Assembly: GCA_031280615.1 (NCBI GenBank)
Contig: JAITGO010000002.1
Location: 62,001-126,000, forward strand
Direction of reading: 5' to 3'
Source of the DNA: Desulfobulbus sp.
GTDB lineage: Bacteria > Desulfobacterota > Desulfobulbia > Desulfobulbales > Desulfobulbaceae
DNA length: 64,000 bases
Below, piece after piece: positions 26,697 through 36,779 of the stretch (the stretch's first letter is position 1; each line of letters starts with the position of its first letter). The notes beneath the pieces are model-generated. The model saw nothing but the letters and a program-made list of their open reading frames with translations. It searched no databases and was not told the origin of the DNA. The translations under genes and the position numbers were made by a program.

Positions 26697-28468
26697 AACC
26701 GCAGCCGCCCTTCCCCCTGTTTCTGCCCTGCACCCGTGAAGAGATGGCCGAGTTGGGCTGGGAAACGCTCGACGTCGTCCTGGTCACCGGCGATGCCTAC
26801 ATCGACTCGCCCTTCATCGGGGTGGCGGTGATCGGCAAGCTTTTGCTCCACCACGGCTTCAAGGTGGGGATCGTCGCCCAACCCGACTGCCGTTCGGCCG
26901 AGGATATCTGCCGGCTCGGCCAGCCCCGCCTTTTCTGGGGGATCACCGGCGGTTCCATCGATTCCATGGTCGCCAACCGCACCGCTTCCGGCCGCAAACG
27001 CCACACCGACGACTACACCCCCGGTGGCGACAACACCCGCCGGCCGGACCGGGCGGTGATTGCGTATGCCAACCTGATCCGCCAACACTGCAAGCGCACC
27101 GCGCCCCTGGTGTTGGGCGGCATCGAGGCCAGCCTGCGGCGCCTGGCCCATTACGACGCCTGGGACAGGCGGGTGCGGCGCTCGATTCTCGTCGATGCCA
27201 AGGCCGATTACCTGCTCTACGGCATGGCCGAGCGAAGCGTGGTCGAGCTGGCCCGGGCCCTGGCGGCCGGACAATCGCCGACCGCCATCCGCGGCCTGTG
27301 CCACCTTGCGCCGGAGCCGCCGGCCGAAGCCCTGCTTTTGCCCTCGCACCAGGAGGCTGCCACCGACTGCCAGGCCTTTGCCGCCATGTTCCGTGCCTTC
27401 TACGACCACAACGATCCGCTCTCCGCTCTGCCTCTGGCCCAGCAGCAGGACAGCCGCTACCTCATCCACAACCCGCCGCAGCCGATGCTGACCACGGCGG
27501 AGCTCGACGCGGTCCACGAACTGGAGTTCGCCCGCGATCTCCATCCCTACCATCGCCAGGACGGGCCGGTCCGGGCGCTCGACACCATCCGCTTTGCCCT
27601 GACCACCCACCGGGGCTGCTACGGCGAGTGCAATTTTTGCGCGATTGCCGTGCACCAGGGCCGCACGGTCCAGAGCCGGAGCATCGATTCCCTGGTGCGG
27701 GAAGCGGCCCGCCTTGCCGCCCATCCGGCATTCAAGGGGGTGATCGCCGATGTCGGCGGCCCGACCGCCAACATGTACGGTTTCGAGTGCGCAAAGAAGC
27801 TGGCCAAGGGTGCCTGCCGCGACCGGCGCTGCCTGTTTCCCGAAGTCTGCCCGAGCCTCAAGCCGAACCACGGGCCGCTGATCGAGCTACTGCGCCGGCT
27901 GCGCGCCATCGCCAAGATCAAAAAGATCGCCGTGGCCTCGGGCCTGCGCCACGACCTGATCCTCGCCGACCGTGCCCACGGCCTCGCCTATCTGCGCGAG
28001 ATCGTCCGTCACCATGTCTCGGGACAACTGAAAATCGCGCCGGAACATAGCAGCGAGACCGTGTTGGCGGCCATGGGCAAACCGGGCACCGAGGCGCTGC
28101 TGCGCTTCCGAAGCCTGTTCAACCGCCTGACCAGGGAAGAAGGGCTGGAGCAATACCTCACCTATTACCTGATCGCCGCCCACCCCGGCTGCACCCAGGC
28201 GGACATGGAGGAGTTGCGGGCCTTTTGCCTGCGCCGGCTGCACCTGCTGCCCCACCAGGTGCAGCTGTTCACCCCCACGCCCTGCACCTGGTCCACCCTC
28301 ATGTACTGGACCGGGATCGATCCGTTCACCGGCGAGGCCTGTTTCGTCGAAAAGAGCGAGGCTGGCCGGGAACGGCAGAAGGCGGCAATCACCGGCCAAG
28401 CGCAGCAACGGCCAGGTCGGCGACCTCCGGGTCCGGATGCGCCCCCTCGCCGGAAACGATCCTCCTGA
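26693..28468 (+). CDS. YgiQ-family radical SAM protein
   Basis: A 591-residue protein of the YgiQ family (uncharacterised radical SAM proteins). An N-terminal B12-binding-like region (DVVLVTGDAYIDSPFIGVAV) precedes the radical SAM core with TTHRGCYGECNFCAIAVHQG, cluster cysteines C309, C313 and C316. A following GPTANMYGF and a Cys-rich insert (CAKKLAKGACRDRRC, then CPSL) are typical of the family. Translation starts at GTG (26693) inside the DUF5334 stop. It lacks part of the long basic tail seen in E. coli YgiQ and ends with an Arg/Pro-rich stretch. Function is unknown. Confidence 0.88.
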   Translation: MKPQPPFPLFLPCTREEMAELGWETLDVVLVTGDAYIDSPFIGVAVIGKLLLHHGFKVGIVAQPDCRSAEDICRLGQPRLFWGITGGSIDSMVANRTASGRKRHTDDYTPGGDNTRRPDRAVIAYANLIRQHCKRTAPLVLGGIEASLRRLAHYDAWDRRVRRSILVDAKADYLLYGMAERSVVELARALAAGQSPTAIRGLCHLAPEPPAEALLLPSHQEAATDCQAFAAMFRAFYDHNDPLSALPLAQQQDSRYLIHNPPQPMLTTAELDAVHELEFARDLHPYHRQDGPVRALDTIRFALTTHRGCYGECNFCAIAVHQGRTVQSRSIDSLVREAARLAAHPAFKGVIADVGGPTANMYGFECAKKLAKGACRDRRCLFPEVCPSLKPNHGPLIELLRRLRAIAKIKKIAVASGLRHDLILADRAHGLAYLREIVRHHVSGQLKIAPEHSSETVLAAMGKPGTEALLRFRSLFNRLTREEGLEQYLTYYLIAAHPGCTQADMEELRAFCLRRLHLLPHQVQLFTPTPCTWSTLMYWTGIDPFTGEACFVEKSEAGRERQKAAITGQAQQRPGRRPPGPDAPPRRKRSS

Positions 28469-28489
28469 GCGGGCATTCCCGCCGCCGCC

Positions 28490-29203
28490 CTAGCGTACCG
28501 GAAAATCGAAAAAGGTTGCCGGAAAGGGCTCGTTGTCGAGGGTGAAATGCCACCACTCCCTGGCATACGGTGCAAAACCGTGCTTTTGCATGAGCTGTCG
28601 CAACAGCAGGCGGTGCGCCCGGGCTGCGGCGGGCACTGCGGGGCTGTCCGGCCAGGATTTGGGAGCGAACAGGTCAAACCCCGACCCCATGTCCAAACCG
28701 GGGTCGGCCGGACCGGCGGCACTGGCGGTGAGGGTCACGTCCACCGTGCTGCCGCGGCTGTGGCTCGACTTTGCGGCGATGTACCCCTCCTTGAACAGGT
28801 TTTCCTTGCCCAGTTCCGGATAGAATTCACCTTGCATGCGCGTATCGCGCGGATCTTCGGCCCAACGGACGAAATGCTCCACCGCCCGCTGGGGCCGGTA
28901 ACCGTCGAACACCTTCAGGCTGAGACCAAAGGGGCGCAACTCGTCCTGGACCGCCTTGAGCGCCAGGGCCGCCTTTTCGGTGAGGATGCAGCGGGGACGC
29001 AGGTAGCCGTCGATGGGCCTGCCCACGAAATTGTGGCCGGTGGCATAACGAAGCTCGATCTTGATGTCGGGTATCACCCGGTCCAGATAGACGAATCCGG
29101 TCGGCAGGCCCGGTTCCTGCTCGGTCCCCCACGCAGTCGCCCCGAACAGGCAGGCAAGTGCGATACAGAGCATGCGGAGAAAAAGAGTTTTTTTGATTTC
29201 CAT
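28490..29203 (-). CDS. Exported D-alanyl-D-alanine dipeptidase (VanX/DdpX type)
   Basis: The 237-residue protein has a signal peptide (residues 1-26) and a peptidase M15D domain. Zinc ligands are H148 and D155 in SSHSRGSTVDVTL and H219 in EWWHF, with catalytic base E216 and the conserved R103 of DGYRPQRA. It cleaves free D-Ala-D-Ala. The signal peptide places it in the periplasm, as for DdpX-like salvage enzymes, rather than in the cytoplasm like VanX of glycopeptide resistance clusters. No vanH/vanA or sensor genes are near, so peptidoglycan D-Ala-D-Ala scavenging is the better guess. The start is fixed by AGGAG seven bases upstream. Confidence 0.88.
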   Translation of the reverse strand: MEIKKTLFLRMLCIALACLFGATAWGTEQEPGLPTGFVYLDRVIPDIKIELRYATGHNFVGRPIDGYLRPRCILTEKAALALKAVQDELRPFGLSLKVFDGYRPQRAVEHFVRWAEDPRDTRMQGEFYPELGKENLFKEGYIAAKSSHSRGSTVDVTLTASAAGPADPGLDMGSGFDLFAPKSWPDSPAVPAAARAHRLLLRQLMQKHGFAPYAREWWHFTLDNEPFPATFFDFPVR

Positions 29204-29436
29204 CTCACGTCTCCTGGCGGAACGGTTGTCCGGGTAGGGCTCGATTGCGGGTGCGGGCGGCCAGGCCGGAATCGAGACCGCCGGATCGAGGTTGCAGCCT
29301 GGTCGGCAGGCACAAAAAAGAAGAGAGCACAAACACCGCTTTGAAAACCCGCTCATTTATCGTATATAAGCCGACACAATCGGCCGGCTGCCCGATGCGG
29401 CCCGCCCGCTCGTCGATACTCTCCGTAACCGAAGCG

Positions 29437-30519
29437 ATGCCCACTTCCTCTTCTTCATCGGCGGCCCAGCCCGCCGCCAATGCCGACGATGCCGGCGGCT
29501 GGTTTCCGGAAAACCTGGCGCGGATCAACGAGCGGCTGACGCAACGTGCCGCCCATCCCTCCACTACCAGGCCGGTGGCGGTGTTTGATTTCGACAACAC
29601 CTGCATTTTCCGCGACGTGGGCCAGGCCGTATTCTGCCATCAACTGCAACACCTGCACTACCGCCTTGTCCCGGAGCAACTGGCCGCGATCCTGCCCCGG
29701 CCCGAAGGCCAGCTGGCGGGCCGGCCGCTGGCCGCCATCGTCGCCACCCTGGTCGAGGCCTATCGAACCCTGTTCCCACTGCTGCTCGCCGGCCGCACGG
29801 CAAAGGCCCTGAGCTTGCCCCAGGCCCGGCTTTTCGCCACCCTGTTGCTCTGGTTCGTCATCCAGGCACGCAAGGACGAACGGCTGGGCCCGCCCTACGT
29901 GCTGCCGTTCATGGCCAAGCTGCTGGCCGGGTTCACCACCGCTGAATTGCGGTTCCTGGCCATGGATGTGGTGCAGGTGGCAGGTGCGGAGCCGCTCGAC
30001 GAGGCCACCCTGGCCGTGGAGGCGCCGGCCCCGATCGGCCGCATCGAGGCGAGCTATCCCCGCGGGCTGCACCCGTATCCGGAAATGCTGGCGCTGATGC
30101 GGCGATTGGCCGAGCTGGACATCGAACGATACGTTATTTCGGCGAGCGCCGAATGGCTGGTGGAGGGGGCGGCAAGCTGGCTGGGCTTTCCGGTGGACGC
30201 GGAGCGGGTGTTCGGTATCCGGGTCGACCTGGATGCGGGCGAGGTACTCACCATCAGCGATCCCCTCGATTAGCCGGTCACCGACCGCGAGGGCAAAACC
30301 GAAGTCATCCGCCGCTGGATCGGGGCTCGCCCGATGCTCGTGGCCGGCGACGCCGACACCGACTACGAGATGCTGACCCTGCCCGAAGTCGATATCCGCC
30401 TGCTGCTCAACCGGCGGCAGCGTGGCCTGATCGCCACCCTGTACGAGGATCGGCACGTCCTGGTGCAGGGGCTGGACCTGGCCACCGGCCGCTTTCGGCC
30501 CGCACGGGAGTCGATCTAG
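29437..30519 (+). pseudogene. HAD-superfamily phosphatase interrupted by in-frame TAG
   Basis: The frame encodes a phosphoserine-phosphatase-like HAD protein. Motif I FDFDNTC (D51, D53) and motif II VISASAEWLV lie upstream of an in-frame TAG at 30271-30273 (codon 279). Directly after it, in the same frame, come motif III (REGKTEVIRRW) and motif IV (AGDADTDYEML), ending at a TAG at 30517-30519. The truncated product lacks the catalytic Lys and metal-binding Asp of motifs III/IV and should be inactive. One base change (CAG or another codon to TAG) explains it. The start is uncertain: ATGs at 29395 and 29437 both lack a ribosome site. It diverges from the dipeptidase gene. Confidence 0.75.
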
Positions 30520-30709
30520 ATCGACAAGACCGCGGGCCGGCGCCGGCTTTCCCGGACAACTCAGCCCCTACCCCTGCCCGCCCTAATACAATCAGGCCAC
30601 ACGCGCGGTGATGAGCGGCGGTTTGCTGCTGGTCGGTGCCGAACTGATTGCGGACGACCCCATGAGACACGACTTAGCGCTCTGAGCTAACGTGAAAAAT
30701 TATACCCGT

Positions 30710-32593
30710 TCAAAATGCAGTTACCGTGAAGTGCTGGCCGCTATAACTTCCCTGAAAAGAACGGACCGGATTGGACACATAACGCGCCACACTCTTCTTA
30801 AGCTCCTGATATTCCTGGCTATCGATCCTGTAGGAATAATTCGAGCCGATTCGTAGTATCTGCGTATCCCCTGCTCCGTAGACGGACGATTCATAATAGC
30901 CTGAAAGCAGCACTGCAGAAATTTTGCGCCCTGCCGTGTTTTCGATCAGCCAATGCACCGGCTCGTAACTGGCCAGGACAAGTACAAGCGGCGTCGAAGA
31001 AGAGGTAACGGTGATACGTACCGTGCCGGCTGAATGGGCCATTGCGGGACGGTCGCCTGACTTGGCCTCATAGACCCCGATCACGGCGACCTGCGCATCC
31101 GCCGGGACGTTCGTCAGCATGGGCGGCGGGTCGGCACGCTCAAACTTTTCCCGTACTTTTTTACCCAGAACCTGTTGTAGGTCTTGGGCCTCGCCCAGCT
31201 CGACGTCACGCTCATACTTCTCCCGTACTTTTTTACTCAAGACCTGTTGTAGGTCCTGAGCCTCGCCCAGCTCGACGTCGGCTCCGACGGAAGCGGTGTT
31301 CATATTCCGCCACATATAGCCGGTTCGGGGCGCAAGCGAGATGAGCTGTCCAGCGTCGCTCTTGTAATCGGTCACAGGTGCCAAAGTCGATGACTCAATG
31401 TCCAACACTTTGCCTTCGCTTCTGTATGGGGACGCTGACGCCGGATGGGTGAAAAAAATTTTGGATTCGCTGATCTTGGAAAAACCTTTTGCACGCAGCA
31501 CAGCCAAATCCCAATCTCCCTGATCGCCGGTGGCAACGTCCAGCCAACCAAGCCCAGAGGAAAACCCGTAGATCGCACGTGTGCCATCGGCCATCATGAA
31601 GGGTTTGCCGGACTTGCCGGACGAAACTTGCCTCGTCAGATTCCACTGGCTCACCACCATAGTCTGGAGGGAACCGTCGGGTGCGCGCAGGTGATCAACC
31701 AACGCGGCCGTGCCGCTGCCGCCGATCAGTTGGCGTTCGGATCCGCCGTTAACAGCAATGGCCCAATCCGGGTTACGTTCCGCTGTAGGATAGGCCGACG
31801 TCATTCCTGTGGTCAAGTCCAACAAAACGGCACCGGATTGCGGTGCATTCCGGATCACGACCAAGGCACTCACGCCTGGCAGCCAAGCGGTAATCTGCCG
31901 GTACTTGTCGGTGCTCCATACCAGTGCACCACTTTCGACATCGAACGCTTTGAGTCCGCGGGACGACTGCTCTGATGCCAGAACGATGCGCCCATTTGGA
32001 GACAGTGCTGTCGCCGTGCGGTTGAAATCTCCGCCCTTGAACGTCTGCAGCACTTTCCCGTCGGGAAGCCGAATGGCGGTAAAAATGCCTCGCGTCGATT
32101 CAAGGAGCGCCACATTCGAATCGGCGGCCGTTGTAATTCCTACTGTGGTGTCTTCGTAGGCGGGCAGGAGCGTTGGCGCGCCCAGAGGGGTCGCCGGGAC
32201 AAGAGGCGGCTTAGCCAGCAAAGTGGCAAGTCGCTGTATCCCTATCCATTCACCGATCTTGGCATCTTGGTCACGCAGGCACATGGAATCGACCGGTTTC
32301 CTGCGGATATCTTCGGGAGTGTCAAAACGATCGATGGAGATGGACACGGTACAGGAGAGGGCGCGGATTGCCAAAAGCCTGTCGAGTTGCTGGCTGGCAG
32401 CAGCGTGATTACCGTCCCTCTTGGCCGATTCGAGATAGTTTGTGACCGCGAAGGCAACCTCGTCAGAGACCGGGAAGGCTTTGGTGATTTTCTCAGCCGG
32501 GGGCGTCAAACCCGCCGAGAATTTGTCGCACCCCGCCAGAATAAGCACGAGGGTCAAGACGAAGACAAGCTGCGGACATGCGAACCACCCCAT
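30710..32593 (-). CDS. Large lipoprotein with beta-propeller-like region and 24-residue tandem repeat
   Basis: A 627-residue predicted lipoprotein: signal MGWFACPQLVFVLTLVLILA and lipobox LAGC with C22. The middle (residues about 160-430) has WD40/PQQ-like blades such as DGKVLQTFKGGDFNRTATAL and GALVWSTDKY. Two copies of a charged 24-residue unit (DVELGEAQDLQQVL...) form a helical insert. The C-terminal domain (VAVIGVYEA, SYEPVHWLIEN, LSGYYESSVYG, SFQGSYSGQHF) recurs in other uncharacterised exported proteins. The start at 32593 has GAGGAG five bases upstream; an in-frame ORF extends further up but lacks a signal. Base composition looks less GC-rich than its neighbours, suggesting later acquisition. 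Function unknown. Confidence 0.75.
   Translation of the reverse strand: MGWFACPQLVFVLTLVLILAGCDKFSAGLTPPAEKITKAFPVSDEVAFAVTNYLESAKRDGNHAAASQQLDRLLAIRALSCTVSISIDRFDTPEDIRRKPVDSMCLRDQDAKIGEWIGIQRLATLLAKPPLVPATPLGAPTLLPAYEDTTVGITTAADSNVALLESTRGIFTAIRLPDGKVLQTFKGGDFNRTATALSPNGRIVLASEQSSRGLKAFDVESGALVWSTDKYRQITAWLPGVSALVVIRNAPQSGAVLLDLTTGMTSAYPTAERNPDWAIAVNGGSERQLIGGSGTAALVDHLRAPDGSLQTMVVSQWNLTRQVSSGKSGKPFMMADGTRAIYGFSSGLGWLDVATGDQGDWDLAVLRAKGFSKISESKIFFTHPASASPYRSEGKVLDIESSTLAPVTDYKSDAGQLISLAPRTGYMWRNMNTASVGADVELGEAQDLQQVLSKKVREKYERDVELGEAQDLQQVLGKKVREKFERADPPPMLTNVPADAQVAVIGVYEAKSGDRPAMAHSAGTVRITVTSSSTPLVLVLASYEPVHWLIENTAGRKISAVLLSGYYESSVYGAGDTQILRIGSNYSYRIDSQEYQELKKSVARYVSNPVRSFQGSYSGQHFTVTAF
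31137..31280 (-). repeat. Tandem 72-bp repeat inside the lipoprotein gene
   Basis: Two adjacent 72-bp units (31137-31208 and 31209-31280) encode 24 residues each, DVELGEAQDLQQVL followed by SKKVREKYER or GKKVREKFER. They differ by a few substitutions only and keep the frame, so the copy number can change without disrupting the protein. Confidence 0.95.
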
Positions 32594-32818
32594 AAGCGCT
32601 CCTCGTTTATATCTACATACATTGAACCGTAGCCGTGGAAACCATCGCCGTGGCATGAGCATGCGGGCTATCATCGGACAACTGAGGCCACGGCACGGTC
32701 AAGAAGCACATGCCATGCCTAGGTATGCCAAGCCCCTGCCGGGACATTCTTCACCGATGATCATGCCACGCATATAGATTGTATAAAACGGTCTGTGGGC
32801 GGTGATGCGAACCGTATT

Positions 32819-33880
32819 TTACTCTTTCTTCAAGGTTGCGGCGAAATCGAGCATCCGCTGGATCGGGATGCGGGCCCGGGCCGCCAATTCCGGCGCCACT
32901 TGAATCTCACCCTCGCCGGTTTCCAGCACCCGCGCCAATTGCTGCAAAGTGTTCATCTCCATCCAGGGGCAGCGGGCGCAACTCTCGCAGGTGGCACCCT
33001 CGCCGGCGGTCGGCGCGCCCAACAGGATCTTGTCCGGCGCCAGTTGCCGCATCTTGTTGAAGATGCCGGCGTCGGTGGCCACGATGAATTCTCGGTTGGG
33101 CAAATCCCGCACCGCCTGGATCAGAGCGGTGGTGGAGCCGACCACATCCGCCAGTGCCACCACCTCTTCCGGCGATTCCGGATGCACCAACACTGCGGCC
33201 TGGGGATGGAGCGCGTGCAGTCGCGTCAACGCCTCGGCCTTGAACTCCTCGTGCACCACGCAGGAACCCGGCCAGAGGATCATCTCCACCCCGGTCAGGC
33301 GCTGGACGTAGCGGCCGAGGTGCCGGTCCGGCCCCCAGAGGATCTTCTCTCCTTTCTCGGCCAGATGCTTGACCACCGACAGGGCGATGCCCGACGTCAC
33401 CACCCAGTGGGAACGGGCCTTGACCTCGGCGCTGGTATTGGCGTAGACCACGACGGTGTGGTCGGAATGGCGGTCGCAAAAATCGGTGAACAGATCGATC
33501 GGGCATCCCTCGTCAAGGGAGCAGGTGGCCTCGGGCGCGGGCATCAGCACCCGCTTTTCGTTATTGAGGATCTTGGAGGTCTCGCCCATGAACCGGACTC
33601 CGGCCACTACCAGGGTTTGGGCCGGATGGGCGGCGGCGAACCGAGCCATTTCCAGGGAGTCGGCCACGCAGCCGCCGGTAGCTTCGGCCAGATCCTGCAA
33701 ATCACCATCGGTATAATAGTGCGCCACCAGGACCGCGTTTTGTTGGCGCAGCATGGCCGCGATCCGCTCCTTCAGCGCCACCTTGTCCGCGGCGGGCAGC
33801 TCCGGCTTGAAGGGATGCGGGGGGACCGCGATCCGGGGAAGGATGACATCCGCCAGGGTTTCTCGTGCTCCGTTCTTCAT
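32819..33880 (-). CDS. nadA: Quinolinate synthase
   Basis: A 353-residue NadA. The three [4Fe-4S] ligands are C120 ([11 protein letters not shown]), C207 ([11 protein letters not shown]) and C304 ([10 protein letters not shown]), each seven residues beyond the E. coli positions 113, 200 and 297 as I recall them. [17 protein letters not shown] is the substrate region. It condenses iminoaspartate with dihydroxyacetone phosphate to quinolinate in NAD synthesis. The oxygen-sensitive cluster suits an anaerobe. nadB and nadC are not adjacent. The ATG at 33880 fits the family start; the frame upstream is open but unlike NadA. It diverges from the diadenylate cyclase gene. Confidence 0.96.
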   Translation of the reverse strand: MKNGARETLADVILPRIAVPPHPFKPELPAADKVALKERIAAMLRQQNAVLVAHYYTDGDLQDLAEATGGCVADSLEMARFAAAHPAQTLVVAGVRFMGETSKILNNEKRVLMPAPEATCSLDEGCPIDLFTDFCDRHSDHTVVVYANTSAEVKARSHWVVTSGIALSVVKHLAEKGEKILWGPDRHLGRYVQRLTGVEMILWPGSCVVHEEFKAEALTRLHALHPQAAVLVHPESPEEVVALADVVGSTTALIQAVRDLPNREFIVATDAGIFNKMRQLAPDKILLGAPTAGEGATCESCARCPWMEMNTLQQLARVLETGEGEIQVAPELAARARIPIQRMLDFAATLKKE

Positions 33881-34063
33881 GGCAAGTTCCAGGGTCGTGA
33901 TTTCGATCAAAAAAACCGGGGCATTCCCGCCACCGGGCGCAATGCGAGGCTCCCTACTACCGCAAAATACCGCGCCCGACAACCATTTTCGCCGCAAATC
34001 CCGGCCACGCTTCCCCTCGGTCCGGAAAGCGCTGCGGTGGATGCACAAAGTCGAATTCCGTAG

Positions 34064-34092
34064 TTTCCTGTCGGCGCATCGTACGTTATACT
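34064..34092 (+). promoter_or_regulatory. Candidate promoter for the diadenylate cyclase gene
   Basis: A good -10 TATACT (34087-34092) is preceded after 17 bases by a poor -35 TTTCCT (34064-34069). The ATG follows 38 bases downstream. Support is mainly the -10 and its position. Confidence 0.35.
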
Positions 34093-34129
34093 GTCGACAT
34101 CCAGGCAACCCGTTTCCTTGTGATTGGCC

Positions 34130-35458
34130 ATGCATGTCTACCCCTCAGAACTCGTCGCGCTCATCACTCAGCGTTGGGAAGCCATGTCCGCGTCGGCCGA
34201 AGGCGGCGGCGAACCGGGCACCGGCGTTCTGCCGGGCAAGGAAGCGCTGGAACGGCTGATCTCCACCTGCTATCAGGCCAGCATGATGCGCGAGGAGGAC
34301 CGGCCGGTGACCTTGCGCCTGATCCTTGCGCCCTCTTCCCTCTTTCCGCCCGACCAGGGGCCGCCCAAGGGCTTTCTCCGCCTGCTCTTCTCCACCCCCC
34401 GTCCCTTCCACGAATACGAGCTGCGGCGGCTTTCCCCGGCCATCGATTTCGAACGTTCCCTGATCGCGGTCGAGCCGCATCCGGAAAGGACCTTCCAGAT
34501 CTGGGGCGTGGTCAACTCGGGCATCCGCTGGCTCCAGGAGGAGCGCGGCGGCAACAAGAAGACCAAGCAGTTGCCCGATGTCTTTGTGGTCCATGTCACC
34601 GGGCCGGGCATGCTCACCCTTTGCCGGGGGCTCAAGATCATCGCCACCCTCAACGGTGGCAGGATCATCGATTCCACCGCCAATGCCTTCCATTCCATGT
34701 GGATGAACAAGCTGTTCGCCAAGGAACGGAACCTCCTGCTGCAATTGCACGAGCAGTTCCGGGCCAGCGTGCTCTATCCGGTGGCTAAGGTTCAAGATGA
34801 CTTCATCGAGAACCTGCAGTTTCAAATCTTGAAGCGGGTGCTGAGCGTCAGCCGGATGTCGCGCCACGGCGGTACCTTCATCGTCTTTGCCGACGAGCAT
34901 CCACTCGAATGGGTCACCGGCGACAATCCCTACCTCCTGGTCAAGTACCGTTTCCGGCAGGACGAAGCCATCCAGCGGCAACAAAACCTGATGATCCGGA
35001 CCATCCGCCTGGCCACCACCGCCCTGGGCGACATCAAGGATCCGGACAAGGTCATCACCTGGAAGGATTACGTGGATCTCCGCCATGAATCGTCGGTCTA
35101 TGACCTCGAGGAGGCCTTGTACGAGCACGCCCAGTTCGTCGCCAACCTGGCCGCGGTCGACGGCGCGGTGGTGATCAGCAACAGGGGACCGATCGGCTTC
35201 GGGGCCATGATCGTCGGCTCGCTCGACAAGCTGACCGAGGTCGCCATCGCCAGCGACGCCGAAGGCAAGATGGTCAGCCTGGTCAAGATCGAGGGCTACG
35301 GCTCACGGCACCGTTCCGTCTACCACCTGTGCAACACCCTCCACCAGGTGATGGCCATCGTCGTCTCCCAGGACGGCAATATCCAACTGGCCAAGTGGCG
35401 CAACGGCATCGTCACCTGCTGGGATCTGACTACCCAGATGTTCATCGGCGACACCTGA
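34130..35458 (+). CDS. Diadenylate cyclase (DAC domain) with long N-terminal region
   Basis: A 442-residue protein. The C-terminal third is a DisA_N/DAC domain: DGAVVIS (D344-G345-A346), [11 protein letters not shown] and GSRHRS (R393-H394-R395), then AIVVSQDG. The DGA and RHR motifs needed to make c-di-AMP from two ATP are both intact. The N-terminal 330 residues have no membrane helix and resemble the sensor-like regions of DACNV-type cyclases rather than CdaA or DisA. It is probably a soluble, ligand-regulated synthase. A c-di-AMP riboswitch controls kup in this window. The ATG at 34130 is preferred over TTG at 34124; neither has a clear ribosome site. Confidence 0.85.
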   Translation: MHVYPSELVALITQRWEAMSASAEGGGEPGTGVLPGKEALERLISTCYQASMMREEDRPVTLRLILAPSSLFPPDQGPPKGFLRLLFSTPRPFHEYELRRLSPAIDFERSLIAVEPHPERTFQIWGVVNSGIRWLQEERGGNKKTKQLPDVFVVHVTGPGMLTLCRGLKIIATLNGGRIIDSTANAFHSMWMNKLFAKERNLLLQLHEQFRASVLYPVAKVQDDFIENLQFQILKRVLSVSRMSRHGGTFIVFADEHPLEWVTGDNPYLLVKYRFRQDEAIQRQQNLMIRTIRLATTALGDIKDPDKVITWKDYVDLRHESSVYDLEEALYEHAQFVANLAAVDGAVVISNRGPIGFGAMIVGSLDKLTEVAIASDAEGKMVSLVKIEGYGSRHRSVYHLCNTLHQVMAIVVSQDGNIQLAKWRNGIVTCWDLTTQMFIGDT

Positions 35459-35480
35459 CCGCCCGCTTCTTCCTCCCGAT

Positions 35481-36674
35481 TCACTCGGCCACCTGCCGTA
35501 GCCGCCGCTTCGCCACCGGCCACAGGGCCAGGGTGCAGCCGACCGCCGCCACCCCCATCCAGCCCAGCATCCGGATCTTATCCGGCCATTCGAGCGAGAA
35601 CAGCCACATGGACAGGGCGCCGACCATGAAATAGAAGAAGACCATCAGCGACGAGGCCGCGCCGGTGTCCCGATCGACCTGTTCGAGGATCAGGTTGTTA
35701 CTCGCCGGCCGGCAGAAGGAAAAGGCAAAGGTGAGGCCGAACATCGGCAGAGTCAGCCGCCAGGGCAGCGGAATCCAGGGGCAGAGCAGCAGTAGCGAGG
35801 CCGCGAGCATGCCGGTGAAGGCCCAGGGCAGCAGCCGGGTGACCGAGGTATGCCGTGCCACCCGGGAAAAGGTCAGGGGTGCCAAAACGAAGGCCAGGGC
35901 GTTGAAGCCGAAAAAGTAGCTGAACTGGCGCTCGTTGAACCCCAGTCGGGTGATGTAGAGATCGGGCGAGCCGCCGATGAAGGCAAAGACCGGCACGCAA
36001 GTGAAGGAAAGGGTCAGCAGCAGGAGCATGTAGCGGCCGTTGGCAAAGAGGCGCAGGTAGCTGGCCGCCACTTGGATCAGGCTGGGGGCCAGATGTTGCC
36101 GCAGGGACTCGTCCATGCGCCACACCCCGGCAAGGGCAATGGTCCCCAGCAAGGCCTGGAGCAGGAAGATCCAGCGCCAGGAAAACAGGGTGAGGGTCCA
36201 GCCGCCGAGAATCGGGGCGATCATCGGCGCGGCGGCGACAATGGCCCCGATCTGGACAAAGACCCGCTGCCGCTGCAGGCCGGAGAACCGGTCCTTGCTG
36301 ACCGCGAACACGATGGCCGAGGCGGCCGCCGCCCCCGCCCCCTGGAGAATCCGGCCGCAGATGAGCATGCCCGGGCTTTGCGCGACCGAACAGAGCAGAC
36401 AGGCAACAATGAACACCGCCACCCCGACGAGCAGGGGCGGCCGGCGGCCATAGCGGTCGGAAAGCGGGCCGTACAGCAGCAAAAAGGCGCAGTAGGTCAC
36501 GAAAAAGGCGACCAGGGTCAGGTTGATCGTCACCAGCGGCGCCTGCCATTCGCGCTGCAACAGGGGCAAGGCCGGCAGGTACATGTCGGTAGCCAGCGGC
36601 GGAAAGGCCGACAGCAGCGCCAACAGCAAAATGATCGGGGGGAAATGCTTTTTGAGCATTGCGAGAAGTTGCAT
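35481..36674 (-). CDS. Bcr/CflA-family MFS drug exporter
   Basis: A 397-residue protein of about 12 membrane helices. Family features are LLALLSAFPPLATDMYLPAL in helix 1, GPLSDRYGRRP between helices 2 and 3, GRILQGAGAAAASAIVFAV and APMIAPILGG. This is the 14-residue DHA1 subfamily exemplified by Bcr and CmlA, which exports drugs or other small molecules by proton antiport. The ATG at 36674 has AAGGA ten bases upstream; the ATG at 36695 has none. It converges on the diadenylate cyclase gene with 22 bases between stops. Substrate not predictable. Confidence 0.88.
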   Translation of the reverse strand: MQLLAMLKKHFPPIILLLALLSAFPPLATDMYLPALPLLQREWQAPLVTINLTLVAFFVTYCAFLLLYGPLSDRYGRRPPLLVGVAVFIVACLLCSVAQSPGMLICGRILQGAGAAAASAIVFAVSKDRFSGLQRQRVFVQIGAIVAAAPMIAPILGGWTLTLFSWRWIFLLQALLGTIALAGVWRMDESLRQHLAPSLIQVAASYLRLFANGRYMLLLLTLSFTCVPVFAFIGGSPDLYITRLGFNERQFSYFFGFNALAFVLAPLTFSRVARHTSVTRLLPWAFTGMLAASLLLLCPWIPLPWRLTLPMFGLTFAFSFCRPASNNLILEQVDRDTGAASSLMVFFYFMVGALSMWLFSLEWPDKIRMLGWMGVAAVGCTLALWPVAKRRLRQVAE

Positions 36675-36779
36675 CCGGCCTTTTTCCTTTCTCATGCAAG
36701 AGACAGGGCGAATCGGGAAACCGGGACCTCCGGGATGGCTCCTCCCCTCCCGGCTTCTGTTTTCGCCCAATAATCGGGG

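Noticed and set aside
28469..28482. GCGGG-CATT-CCCGC hairpin between ygiQ and the dipeptidase gene as a terminator
   Set aside because: The stem is only five bp and no T-run follows on either strand.
30271..30273. Amber codon read as pyrrolysine in the HAD gene
   Set aside because: No pyl genes or recoding element is visible, and HAD phosphatases are not known pyrrolysine proteins; a nonsense mutation is simpler.
30520..30709. Possible gene debris after the HAD pseudogene (a short frame reading LLLVGAELIADDP)
   Set aside because: Too short to assign and not supported by a second motif.
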